NCBI GenBank assembly: GCA_035315685.1
Contig: DATFXR010000054.1
Coordinates: 1-14,970, forward strand
DNA from: QHWK01 sp035315685
GTDB taxonomy: Bacteria; Acidobacteriota; Vicinamibacteria; Vicinamibacterales; CAVVIG01
Length of the DNA: 14,970 nucleotides
Direction of reading: 5' to 3'
This document shows positions 1-10,500 of the stretch, in pieces (positions within the stretch are counted from its first letter, which is position 1; every line of letters starts with the position of its first letter). A program made the position numbers and the translations under genes. Below the pieces are notes generated by a model. It had not been told where the DNA came from. It ran no database searches and saw only the letters and a program-made list of their open reading frames with translations.

Positions 1-615
1 GATCGGCATGCTCTGCGTCGCCGAGATTCCCTCGCCCGGTTGCAGGACGTAGCGGAATTCGGTCTCGTGCGCGTACCAATCGGTCTCGACGCGAACGACG
101 AGCATCGGTGCGCTCGGCCGCTCAATCATGTTGAACACCGCCGTGTAGACGGTGTCCCATCCCTGCGGCGTCTGGAAATTCGTCGCGCCGCGGAGCGACA
201 GCGCGCCGGGCGGCGTGCCGAGATCTTCGGGCACGATGAACGCGCGCGACACCCGCATCGCCTCATCGGCCGAGATGGGCGGATCCTCGACCATGAACGC
301 GACGTGTTCCCTGATCATCCCGATGCTGGTGATCGGCAGCGTCACCGTGTGGCAATAGAGCGGTTGCCATTTCCCGTCGGGGCCGCTCAGGAAATACGTG
401 AACTCGTAGCGGCCGTCGCCGAGAAACTGCAGGTAGAACGATTCGTGTGCTTCGAGAGGCGGGAACACCAGCAGCCCGAGCGCGCTGCCCGCCTCGAGCA
501 CGGGGCAGTGGCGCGCGTGCTGCGGGAGCAGAGGCCGCTGGCCTTCGCGGCGCGGCCGCAAGCCGACGCCCGGTCGTCGCGAATTCGGGAACAGTCGCAC
601 TTCCACGGCCGTCAA
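1..615 (-). CDS. Unrecognised protein, C-terminus beyond the window (partial)
   Basis: The minus strand is open from about base 787 down to base 1, and the translation from 615 onward has the mixed composition of a real protein. Examples are the stretches LGLLVFPPLEAHESFYLQFL, YEFTYFLSGPDGKWQPLYCH and TDWYAHETEFRYVLQPGEG. I do not recognise the family and assign no function. There is no obvious signal peptide or membrane segment; the visible part looks like a soluble, beta-rich protein. No in-frame ATG exists near the start. I chose TTG at 615-613 because GGAAG lies 8 bases upstream; GTG at 606-604 is the alternative. The first 205 codons are visible. It is transcribed divergently from the phosphoesterase gene at 786, with a 170-base gap, so the two could share regulation. 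Forward-strand frames here are shadows. Confidence 0.6.
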   Translation of the reverse strand, partial: MTAVEVRLFPNSRRPGVGLRPRREGQRPLLPQHARHCPVLEAGSALGLLVFPPLEAHESFYLQFLGDGRYEFTYFLSGPDGKWQPLYCHTVTLPITSIGMIREHVAFMVEDPPISADEAMRVSRAFIVPEDLGTPPGALSLRGATNFQTPQGWDTVYTAVFNMIERPSAPMLVVRVETDWYAHETEFRYVLQPGEGISATQSMPI

Positions 616-646
616 TGGTAGCGCTTCCAGGCAGGGAGGAGCGGAG

Positions 647-675
647 TTGACAACCTCTGGAATCGGCTCGATGAT
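647..675 (+). promoter_or_regulatory. Sigma70-like promoter ahead of the phosphoesterase-protease pair
   Basis: A perfect TTGACA (647-652) is followed after 17 bases by GATGAT (670-675), which matches four of six positions of the -10 consensus. It lies in the divergent intergenic gap about 110 bases before the ATG at 786 and points toward that gene. Promoter consensus in this phylum is not well established, so this is a plausible match only. Confidence 0.4.
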
Positions 676-785
676 TCGCGCCGCCCGTTCTCTGTCCTTT
701 ACATCGGTCCAGGGCCACGCGATCGCCGACGAGCCGTGCCTGTTTGGCTGGCGGCCGCTGCTCCCTCGTAGAAAGAGGCCAGTCC

Positions 786-2018
786 ATGGCGGTGCGGATT
801 GCGACATTCACTCCCAAGCGCCGTGAGGAATCGACCGGCGCGCTCGAATCGGCCGCCGCCGCCGCGACGATTTCACCCGGCGATCTGGTCGAATTCAGCC
901 GCGCGCTTCAGTTGCTCGAGCAGACGAACGCGCGCCCCGGCATCGTCACTACGGTGCCCGACAGCATGGTGTCCAACCTGCAATCGTTCCTGTCCCTCGA
1001 GCTGCCGGCCGATCAGGGCCGCGTGCTCGAACGGCAGCAGGGCGCCCTCGAGGTTCAGTTCGACGAACATGACATCATCCGGTGGGCCGGCGTGTTCTTC
1101 ACCTGGCTCGGGCGCGGCGGCAGGTTCGAATGGCAGACGCCTGACGCGCCGGAACCACTGCCGAATAGGTTCCGCGCGGCCGTGCTCGGCGATTGGGGCA
1201 CCGGGCTGTATGGCGCGCCGGTGTGCAGCCGCAGCATTCAGGAGGACGGCAAGTATCAACTGCTGATCCACGTCGGTGACGTGTACTACTCCGGTCGTAC
1301 GAAGGAGTACAAGGAGCGCTTCTCGGATCTCTGGCCGAAGGTACCCGCGGCGATCAGCCGCGCGCTGAACGGCAACCACGAGATGTACTCGGGCGGCCAC
1401 GCGTACGTCGACGTGATCCGCGGCCTCGGTCAACGGGCGAGCTACTTCGCGCTCGCCAACGACCATTGGATCCTCGCCTGCCTCGATACCGCCTACGACG
1501 ATCACGACCTCCATGGTGATCAGGCAGCGTGGCTCGAAGGGCTCGCAGCGGCAGCGCCCGGCAAACGGCTCGTCGTGTTCTCACATCACCAGCCGTTCTC
1601 GCTGCTCGACAGCCAGGGCCCCAAGCTCGTGGCGCGGCTCGGGCGTCTGCTGGCCGGCGGCCGGATCTACGCGTGGTACTGGGGACACGAACATCACTGC
1701 GTGCTCTACGATCAGCATCCGCTCTGGAAGCTGTTCGGCCGCTGTGTCGGCCACAGCGGCTACCCGTATTTCCGCGAAACAAAGTTGTTCGGCGCAACCG
1801 CGCCGGCCGCGGCCACCTGGCAGATCGTCTCGGGGAAGAACCTGGTGCCCGGCGCGCGCGTCCTCGACGGGAAGAACGTCTACACCGGCGATCACCCGAA
1901 CGACTACGGCCCCAACGGATACGTCACGCTCGAGTTCGACGGTCCCAATCTGTTCGAGATCGTGCACGAAGCCGACGGTCACGTGCTGTGGAATCAGCCG
2001 GTGGGTGACGAGACATGA
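786..2018 (+). CDS. Calcineurin-like metallophosphoesterase
   Basis: This 410-residue protein carries the full set of metallophosphoesterase metal-site motifs in order: GDWG (135-138), GDVYY (164-168), GNHE (196-199), SHH (266-268) and GHEH (300-303). Such enzymes use a two-metal centre to hydrolyse phosphomono- or phosphodiesters. The substrate cannot be read from the sequence. The first 125 residues are an extension of unknown fold, and residues 330-410 form a tail after the last motif. No signal peptide is seen, so a cytoplasmic location is likely. ATG 786 is preferred over the upstream in-frame start at 744 because AAGAGG (773-778) precedes it by 7 bases. Its stop overlaps the start of the next gene in an ATGA arrangement (2015-2018), which indicates translational coupling with the protease gene and a shared role. 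The fold assignment is firm; the biological role is open. Confidence 0.9.
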   Translation: MAVRIATFTPKRREESTGALESAAAAATISPGDLVEFSRALQLLEQTNARPGIVTTVPDSMVSNLQSFLSLELPADQGRVLERQQGALEVQFDEHDIIRWAGVFFTWLGRGGRFEWQTPDAPEPLPNRFRAAVLGDWGTGLYGAPVCSRSIQEDGKYQLLIHVGDVYYSGRTKEYKERFSDLWPKVPAAISRALNGNHEMYSGGHAYVDVIRGLGQRASYFALANDHWILACLDTAYDDHDLHGDQAAWLEGLAAAAPGKRLVVFSHHQPFSLLDSQGPKLVARLGRLLAGGRIYAWYWGHEHHCVLYDQHPLWKLFGRCVGHSGYPYFRETKLFGATAPAAATWQIVSGKNLVPGARVLDGKNVYTGDHPNDYGPNGYVTLEFDGPNLFEIVHEADGHVLWNQPVGDET

Positions 2019-3643
2019 CGCCCGATTCGACGACGCTCGACGCTGCACTGGCCGCGCTGCCGGCAGCGCTCGATCGATACGACTGGCCACGCGTCGACGA
2101 GCTGTGCGGCGTTCTCGTCGCGCGAATTCTCGCCGCCGAAGAGCAACGGCCCGCTGCCATCTGGAAGTCCGTGCTCGCACGGCTGCGCAAGAAGCGCCGG
2201 TTCGGCGGCATGGGCAAACTCGCGGAGGCGCTGGTCTACGTGGGTCAGGACAGCGGCCTCATCCAGCGTCAGTACGCGCAGTCGCTGATCGACCGAGGGC
2301 TGCTGGTCGCCGCCGAACGCGTACTGCAGGCGGCACTGCAGCAGTACGGCGGCTCCGCCGAGGAGGCCGAGATCAAGGGGCTGCTCGGCCGCGTCTACAA
2401 GCAGTGGTACGTGACCGCACCGCGCGGCGTTCGCTCGCGCGACCGCGCGACACTGCAGCACGCGATCGACGCGTACATGGGCGTCTACGAGGCGGCGCCA
2501 GACCGGAACTACTGGCACGGAATCAACGTGGTGGCGCTTCTGGCCAAGGGCGGCCGCGACGGCATCGATGTCAGCGTCGCGGGCGACACCGCGGCCGGCA
2601 TCGCGCGACAGATTGTCACGACGATCGATCGGATCGCCGAGCCGCACGCCTTCGACGTCGCGACCGTCGTCGAAGCGCACGTGGCGTTGCAGCAGTACGA
2701 CGATGCGCTCGCGCGCGCCACCGAGTACGTCGTTCACCCGGAATCAGACGCCTTCGAAATCGGGAGCACGCTGCGTCAGCTGGAAGAGGTGTGGCAATTG
2801 AGCGATCGCGAGCCGCCGGGCGCTCAGCTCCTGCCGGTTCTCCGCGCGGCGTTGTTGCGGGCCGCCGGCGGATCGCTCAATCTCGAGTCCGAGACCGTGA
2901 CGCGCGAGCCGGAGCGCATCGATGGCGTCAAAGCGCGCATCGAAAGTCTGGATCGACAGCGAAAACTCGAGCGCGTGTACGGCGTGGATCGCTTCCAGAC
3001 CCTCGACTGGTACAACCAGGGGCTGACGGCATGCAAAAGTATCGCGCGGGTCGAGACGACCGACGGTCAGGGACTGGGCACGTCGTGGATCATTCGCGCC
3101 GGCGACTGGTTCGCGAACCCATCCGACGATCGCCATTTGCTGATCACCAACGCGCACGTGATCTGCCGCGACGACGTGGAGAATCCATACCCGGGATCGT
3201 CCCGCAGCGCTGATGTGCAGGTGCGCTTCCAGGTCCTCGGCGTCAAGTCGACGCTCGGATCAGTCGTGTGGTCATCCGAGCCTGGCGACCTCGACTGCAC
3301 AATCGCGACGGTGACGTCCGTTCCCGCCGACGCGGCACCGCTGCCGCTCGCGCCGTCGGCCGTTCGAATGACCGAACCGCCGCCCCGGATGTTGGTCATC
3401 GGACATCCTCGTGGCGGCGACCTGGTCTTCTCACTTCAAGACAACTACCTGGTTGCGTGCACCGATCGGCTGCTGCAGTACCGCACGCCGACCGAACCGG
3501 GCAGTTCAGGAAGCCCCGTGTTCGACATGCGCTGGCGGGTCGTCGGCCTGCACCACGCCGGCGACACGGAGACGAGCCTCGCAGCAAATGAAGGCATCGC
3601 GCTCGGCGCAATCCGTGCCGCCACGCGTCAGCTGACGCTTTGA
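2015..3643 (+). CDS. Helical-repeat (DUF4071/TRAFs-binding-like) protein fused to a trypsin-like serine protease
   Basis: The 542-residue product has two halves. Residues 1 to about 320 are helix-rich, with TPR-like hairpins (for example around 85-130 and 215-240) and a segment NYWHGINVVALLAK (165-178). That segment resembles the GIN motif of TRAFs-binding/DUF4071 (TPR-S) domains; I make this match from memory and hold it moderately. Residues 340-540 are a chymotrypsin-fold protease. His381 lies in TNAH, Asp427 in the GDLDCTI segment is the likely acid, and Ser498 is in GSSGSP. Later GLHHAG (511-516) fits the C-terminal barrel. There is no signal peptide, so it is probably intracellular. The start overlaps the phosphoesterase stop (ATGA). 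In known bacterial systems, trypsin-like domains joined to repeat or sensor regions act as effectors that are switched on by a signal. That role is inference here; a housekeeping regulatory protease is the alternative. Confidence 0.85.
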   Translation: MTPDSTTLDAALAALPAALDRYDWPRVDELCGVLVARILAAEEQRPAAIWKSVLARLRKKRRFGGMGKLAEALVYVGQDSGLIQRQYAQSLIDRGLLVAAERVLQAALQQYGGSAEEAEIKGLLGRVYKQWYVTAPRGVRSRDRATLQHAIDAYMGVYEAAPDRNYWHGINVVALLAKGGRDGIDVSVAGDTAAGIARQIVTTIDRIAEPHAFDVATVVEAHVALQQYDDALARATEYVVHPESDAFEIGSTLRQLEEVWQLSDREPPGAQLLPVLRAALLRAAGGSLNLESETVTREPERIDGVKARIESLDRQRKLERVYGVDRFQTLDWYNQGLTACKSIARVETTDGQGLGTSWIIRAGDWFANPSDDRHLLITNAHVICRDDVENPYPGSSRSADVQVRFQVLGVKSTLGSVVWSSEPGDLDCTIATVTSVPADAAPLPLAPSAVRMTEPPPRMLVIGHPRGGDLVFSLQDNYLVACTDRLLQYRTPTEPGSSGSPVFDMRWRVVGLHHAGDTETSLAANEGIALGAIRAATRQLTL

Positions 3644-3731
3644 ACGAGCGATCCGTTCAGATACGGAGGGCTCATGGTGGCGACGGCGGAGCCGGCATTT
3701 TGGCTGAGCTTGTGATATACGATTCCGGTCG

Positions 3732-4119
3732 ATGCCCCCCGAAGCATATCTGAAGGGCCACGCGCTGGTGTTTCGTCGTGGATCATCGGTTCGAGAGGGC
3801 CTCGCGAGCTATCGAGCTCGATCCCGGGTATGCGCCGTGAGCTGGGGCGAAACGGCGTGCCGCCTCGATCCGGCTTCCTATCTGTCGCCCTGGACGCATC
3901 AGCAAGCGCTGTACGTGGCTGGCAGCCACGCCGCGGCGATCGAGTTTGGCGATCGCGCGCTGGGCGGCTCGGGTCGGCTGGAAGGGGCACTGGCGACGCT
4001 CAGCCTCACCCTCGTAGAGGCGGGCGACCTGCCGGGCGCGCAGCGCTGAAGGCGATCCCCGGATATATCGCGAGATTCTCTCGAAACTGCAGATGCCGCG
4101 CGACCACGGCCCTTGGTAG
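3732..4119 (+). pseudogene. Frameshifted remnant of a TPR-repeat protein
   Basis: TPR-like protein sequence continues through this stretch but jumps between reading frames. One frame gives FERASRAIELDPGYAP, ending in TGA at 3838-3840. The next frame gives ETACRLDPASYLSPWTHQQA, then AAIEFGDRAL and a further helix pair, and stops at 4047-4049. The first frame then resumes with GDPRIYREILSKLQMPRDHG and ends at TAG 4117-4119, which reads like a natural C-terminus. A further shift near 3775 is likely because EAYLKGHALVF at the left end is again in the second frame. AIELDPGYAP is the classic end of a TPR unit. No single frame gives an intact protein and no ribosome binding site is seen at the left end. 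It follows the protease gene by about 90 bases on the same strand, so it may be a decayed third gene of that operon or a separate relic. Sequencing errors could mimic this, but several independent shifts argue for true decay. Confidence 0.6.
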
Positions 4120-4162
4120 GAACTAATCCTGCAGTGGTCGGGTGGACCGGTATCAGCATTTC

Positions 4163-6007
<1,845 letters not shown>

Positions 6008-6043
6008 GACCTGCTCGATTGACAAACACGACGTACAAAGGAA

Positions 6044-6075
6044 AGGGCCATCACCTGCCTCTAGGTGATGGCCCT
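6044..6075 (-). terminator. Perfect 13-bp hairpin in the leader between tRNA-Ser and the ABC gene
   Basis: Bases 6044-6056 (AGGGCCATCACCT) and 6063-6075 (AGGTGATGGCCCT) pair perfectly over 13 bp with a 6-base loop. Read on the minus strand the stem is followed by TTCCTTTG, a T-rich but interrupted tail, as in an intrinsic terminator. It stands about 210 bases after the tRNA-Ser gene and 36 bases before the ABC gene start. It could end tRNA transcription, attenuate the ABC gene, or serve as a protein-binding palindrome. On the plus strand no T run follows. Confidence 0.65.
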
Positions 6076-6110
6076 CGGAGAAACCTGGGGAATGTGAGCT
6101 ACATCACCTA
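6062..6110 (-). promoter_or_regulatory. Possible antiterminator pairing competing with the leader hairpin
   Basis: Minus-strand bases 6110-6102 (TAGGTGATG) are perfectly complementary over 9 bp to 6070-6062 (CATCACCTA). That second segment is most of the 5' arm of the downstream 13-bp hairpin. The two structures therefore exclude each other, which is the geometry of a transcription attenuator. No known riboswitch aptamer or leader peptide was recognised in the short stretch available. Confidence 0.4.
6093..6108 (-). promoter_or_regulatory. CRP/FNR-family-like palindrome
   Basis: The plus strand reads TGTGA, six bases, then TCACC. This matches nine of the ten conserved positions of the CRP consensus TGTGA-N6-TCACA. 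The site lies about 85 bases ahead of the ABC gene start. It overlaps the upstream arm of the alternative leader pairing, so the same bases may serve either a DNA-binding protein or an RNA structure. Confidence 0.35.
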
Positions 6111-6287
6111 CGTACGCGGATACCGGCGCCGATGCCCGGCATCGAATGCACCTGGTGTTCCGAGACGAAGGTGAATGTCATCGCAAGTTGAGGAGACCAC
6201 AGTCGCTCCGCCGCTGTCAACAGATTGGGGCGCCTTGGCGGCTTGCCGATTGAAGCTCCTGCTCGCAATTCGGGCAGCGACGTAGGT

Positions 6288-6374
6288 CGGAGGGAGAGGG
6301 ATTCGAACCCCCGGTACCCTTCCGGGTACAGTGGTTTTCAAGACCACCGCCATCGACCACTCGGCCATCCCTCC
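6288..6374 (-). tRNA. tRNA-Ser (anticodon UGA)
   Basis: The minus strand folds into a complete class II tRNA of 87 bases. A 7-bp acceptor stem pairs GGAGGGA with TCCCTCC, followed by discriminator G at 6288. The D arm contains GCCGAGTGGTC, and the anticodon arm has CTTGAAA with anticodon TGA. A long variable arm (TACCCGGAAGGGTA) typical of tRNA-Ser comes next, then the T loop GGTTCGAATCC. CCA is not encoded; ACC follows the discriminator. UGA anticodons read UCA and UCG codons. A weak promoter-like pair (TTGCGA and GATTCT, 18 bases apart) lies just upstream. The only seryl-tRNA synthetase gene in view is about 7 kb away. Confidence 0.96.
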
Positions 6375-6547
6375 GCAGCGAACAGAATCGCGCAAAAGAC
6401 GGGCACTTCGCAACTCCGACACAGCACGTCGTATTGCCCTACTACGTCGGCCCTGCCGTCCCATCAGTGTCATCGTCGGCTCCAACGGCGAGCGGCGCTA
6501 TAGTCGCGTCCGTCCGTGAGACGGTCCGAACGTCAGGAGCCAACGCC

Positions 6548-7192
6548 GTGCGCCTCCTTCGTCGAATTGCGGTGCTTGCAGTGCTCACCACTGCGCCGGC
6601 AACACCCGCACTCGGTCAACCCTCCCGTGCGCCGGCGGCATCTTCGGAGCCAGCCTGGTCGTGGGGCATCTCTGGCGCATGGTACATGCCGTCCGACGAC
6701 TCCAACTTCGTCCAGCCAACCGTCACAGCAGACCGGTCGTCGCTCCATCTCGAGACGCGGTACGCCTACGAGGACCGCAAGTCGCTGTCGTTTTTCGCCG
6801 GCCGCCACTTCGAATTCGGGAACACCGCGACACTCACGCTGACGCCGATGATCGGCGGGCTGGTCGGGCACGTTGATGGTGTCATTCCCGCTCTCGAGCT
6901 CGACTTCGGAGTGTGGCGCATCGAGGCGTACGGCGAGGCTGAATATGTGTTCGATTTGCACGATTCGTCCTCGCAGTTCTTCTATATGTGGTCCGAACTC
7001 AGCCTGCGGCCTACCGACTGGCTGCGTGCGGGAGTCGCGACGCAGCGGACGCGCGTGTATCACACAGAGCGCGATGTCCAGCGCGGGCCGCTGGTCGGCC
7101 TGTCGTTCTCGAAGGTCGACGCGACGCTCTATCTGTTCAACCTGGGAGAGCGCGATCGGCTCGCGGTCCTGTCGGTCGGCCTTTCATTCTGA
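6548..7192 (+). CDS. Exported beta-barrel-like outer membrane protein of unknown function
   Basis: The 214-residue product begins with a typical signal peptide: MRLLRRI, then AVLAVLTTA, with likely cleavage after ALG near residue 23. The rest alternates short beta strands rich in Tyr, Trp and Phe, such as ISGAWYMP, LHLETRYAYED, FFAGRHFEFG, RIEAYGEAEYVF and LSLRPTDWLRAG. It ends in LSVGLSF, and a C-terminal Phe is the usual mark of outer-membrane barrels recognised by BamA. GTG 6548 is chosen because AGGAG (6535-6539) precedes it by 8 bases and it places the signal peptide at the N-terminus; an in-frame ATG at 6434 would add an unlikely 38-residue lead. A TATAGT at 6499-6504 may be part of a promoter, but no matching -35 is seen. 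I do not recognise a named family. An eight- to ten-strand barrel is plausible for this size. Confidence 0.8.
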   Translation: MRLLRRIAVLAVLTTAPATPALGQPSRAPAASSEPAWSWGISGAWYMPSDDSNFVQPTVTADRSSLHLETRYAYEDRKSLSFFAGRHFEFGNTATLTLTPMIGGLVGHVDGVIPALELDFGVWRIEAYGEAEYVFDLHDSSSQFFYMWSELSLRPTDWLRAGVATQRTRVYHTERDVQRGPLVGLSFSKVDATLYLFNLGERDRLAVLSVGLSF

Positions 7193-7566
7193 TCTCGTCG
7201 CCGTCATGAGACCGTCGACTGAACGATGACGAGCGCCGGTGGGCTCACTCGGCCCTCGAGCCCGCCGCCCGATGTCGCCATCCGTCCCGACGGCGTTTCC
7301 TGTCAGCGAGCCCAACCAGGAACATTTCACACGCTACATCCCGCGACCGTTCGATTAGGAGACGCGGGCCTGCGCGCGATCCGGGTCGCTCTGTCGTAAA
7401 CACGCTCACATCACACCGAAGCGCGACACGGTTACATGACACAGTCAACCTGCCAGAAATGGCCCGCAATTTGGACGGCTGCCGCTTCACTCGCGCGCCG
7501 AACCCCCGGTGAAATCAAACACGACGCCCAGTGATCTGCGCGACTCGGGGCGCCTCGGAGGTCGTC
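7193..7566 (+). other. Intergenic region without a convincing gene
   Basis: About 370 bases separate the barrel protein from the SBBP-repeat gene. Open frames here have poor protein composition. A 6-bp stem (GGGCTC 7241-7246 with GAGCCC 7258-7263) could end the upstream transcript but lacks a T run. The ribosome binding site GGAGGT (7557-7562) for the next gene lies at its right end. No clear promoter was found. Confidence 0.5.
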
Positions 7567-10500
7567 ATGCGCCGAACTCGATCGGCTGCCGGTGCGGTCG
7601 CTGTCCTCGCGCTCATCGCAACCGTCGAACCCCGATACCACGCCGCGCACGGCGCTCGCCCATCGTCGCGACCGATTGACTTCATCGCAAATCGCGGCCA
7701 GTGGGATCACCGCATCGACTTCGCCGTGCGCCACGAATCCGCCTCGGCAACGGTCGCGGGCACGACGCTGACGTTCAGCGTCGATGCCTCACCTTCAGCG
7801 CACGTATCGTTGACCTTCGACGGTGCGTCCACCACGGCTTCTCCGACGGGCGAGACCATCCGCGCGACGCGCTACAACTTTTACCTCGGTAGCGATTCGA
7901 GCCGCTGGCGAGCCGACGTGCCCGCGTTTGCTGCCGTTCTCTATCGTGAGATATACCCCGGCGTCGACGCGCGCCTTCAGGATCGATCGGGACAGCTCGA
8001 GTACGAGCTTCGGCTCGATGCCGGTGCTGCACTCGAACAGATCGTCCTGCGCAGTGACGCGGCGTCCAGTCTACGCATCAACAGCGACGGCGCGCTGCTG
8101 CTCGAGAACGCGGGCGCAATCGTTCACCAGTCGGCGCCGACGAGCTGGGAGGAAATGGCTGACGGAACGCGACGGCCCGTCGCGAGCCGCTTTCGGAAAA
8201 TCGACGACCACCGCTACGGCTTCGAGGTCGATGACCGCGATTCGTCGCGTCCGCTGGTCATCGACCCGGGACTGGTATGGTCGACGTTCCTCGGCGGCTC
8301 TGGTTCGGACTTCATCGGGCCAGCGGTCGTTGCCCGCGACGGCACCGGCGACGTCTTCGTTGGCGGTACGATGGCGTCGGCGGATTTCCCGTCGTTCTCC
8401 GATCCGGCGTTCGCGCCCGGGACGCAATCTCCCGCGTTCGTGGTGCGGCTCGACGCAACCGGATCCGTGATCCGCTATGCCACGTTCATCGGCGGGTGGC
8501 ATGCGCAGATCGTTCATCGCGGCCTTGCCGTTGACACCGCCGGCAACGCGGTGCTGGTCGGACAGACCTTCTCACCCGACTTCCCCACCACGCCCGGCGC
8601 ATTCGACCGGACCGGCATCAACAAGGATGCGTTCGTCGTCCGGCTCAACCCGACGGGTGGCCTGATCTTCTCCACGCTGCTCGGCGGATCGGGTGAAGAC
8701 GATGCCTACGCCGTCGCCTACGACCCGGCCGGCAACGTCATCGTCGGCGGCACGACCGTGTCACGGGATTTTCCAACGACGTCGACGTCATTCGATCCGA
8801 CCTACAACGTGCCCAATGCGGCGGCTGACGGCGGCGCGGAAGGCGACATGTTCATCGCCCGCCTGACAGCGGATGGCACAGCGCTCACCTATGGCACCTT
8901 TCTCGGCGGACCGCAGAGCGATGTGCTGGAAGATCTCGTCGTCGATTCGAACGGGTTCGTGACGGTGTGCGGGTGGGTCACTGGCAACAACGTGCAGGTG
9001 TTCGTCACTACGCCCGACGCCTTCGACCGGAGCTGGAACGGTTCGCAGGACGCGGCAATCGCGCGTCTCAAGCTCGATGGCGCGGGCCCTGCCGATCTCA
9101 AGTACGCGACGCTGATCGGCGGGGCGAGCCAGGACAATCTCTGGAAAATTGCGATCGATCCCACCAACTCCGAGCTGGTGACCTTCGCGGGGCGCAGCTG
9201 GTCGAACAACTACCCCGTGACAGCCGGTGTGGTTCGACCGACCAACCCGCCTTTCTCGCAACTGTTTCCCGACGTCGAGGCGGGCATCATCACTCGCTTC
9301 CGTTTCCCGGCCACCGGCGGCGGATCGCTGGTGTGGTCGACCTACCATCACGCCGACCGCATTACCGGTCTCACGGTCAACGCCGCCGGCGAGCCGATCG
9401 TGGTCGGGCCGTCGGCCTCGTGGGACCTGCTGACGACGCGCGGAGCGTTCGTACGAACGGCTGACGGGTCCGGCGCGCCGGCCAGCGGATTTCTCAGCCG
9501 GCTGAGCGCGGACGCAACGCAGTACGTCTACCAGTCGTTCTTCGGCGGCAGTGGCGGGATCGCAGACAACTTCCAATCGGTTCCGCAAGTTGCCTTCGTC
9601 TCCGGCAACACAGTCATCGTGAGCGGCCAGACGACGTCCAACGATTTTCCGATCACGGTGGGTGCGGTCGATCCAACGTCGAGCAATGCGATCGGCGGCG
9701 GTGCCTCCAATGAAGGATTCGTCACCAAGATCGCTCTCGATCCCGACGCGAGCGGGGATCTCACCGCCGATCCACCCGTGCTCACGATGCCAGCTGACGG
9801 CGCGACGTTCCACAACGGCCTGATTGGCCGACTCGAGTGGAACGCCGTCGTCGACGCCTCCGGCGTGCACGCGTATGAATTCCAGGTGTCGACGAGATCT
9901 GATTTCGCGAAGGCCTTCATTCTGTACCGCGGGGCCGTTCCCGATACGACCGTCGTCATTCCGCCGAGCGCCGGGAATTCCGGCGGCCTGTGCACGTGCA
10001 CGTTCTTCTGGCGCGTGCGGACGGCGGATCGCGCGGGCAACCTGAGCGCCTGGTCAGCGGCGCGCACATTCACCATCAGTCAGACCACCGGACAACCGAC
10101 GATTTCCTCGATTGAGGTCGATTCGTCGGCGGTCACGGGCGGTGCGCAGGCGACCGGCATGCTGCACTTGTACGACCCCGCGCCGATGGGAGGCCTGGTC
10201 GCCAGGCTGACGGCCCATCACGATCGATCGCAGGGACTCGATCGGACGCGCACGCTTCCAGTCCCCGTCGGCGTGCCCGATCTCGTGAACATACCCGAAG
10301 GCGCGCTCTCGGCAGCCTTTCCGATAACGACGTCGGCGGTCTCGAGCTCGATGGGCGTGAGTCTCATTGCCACGATCAATGGCGTCGGCGGATCAGGAAC
10401 GATCAGCGTAGGGCCACCGGCAGCGCCCGCGCCGTCGGATTTGAGCGTTCAGCCCGGCAGCGTTACTGGAGGCACTGCGGCGACAGCGATTGTCACGCTG

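Noticed and set aside
263..817. Long minus-strand frame with an ATG start overlapping the left edge gene
   Set aside because: Its translation is Arg/Ala/Pro-rich and low in complexity, whereas another minus-strand frame over the same bases gives a natural protein. It is a shadow.
1513..3213. 566-codon plus-strand frame overlapping the phosphoesterase and protease genes
   Set aside because: Extreme Arg/Ser/Ala content and full overlap with two genes that have intact catalytic motifs; a GC-rich shadow.
6215..6220. TTGACA on the minus strand between tRNA-Ser and the ABC gene
   Set aside because: No acceptable -10 element 16-18 bases downstream, so not called as a promoter.
7241..7263. GGGCTC/GAGCCC inverted repeat after the barrel-protein gene
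   Set aside because: Only 6 bp with an 11-base loop and no T run; too weak for a terminator call.
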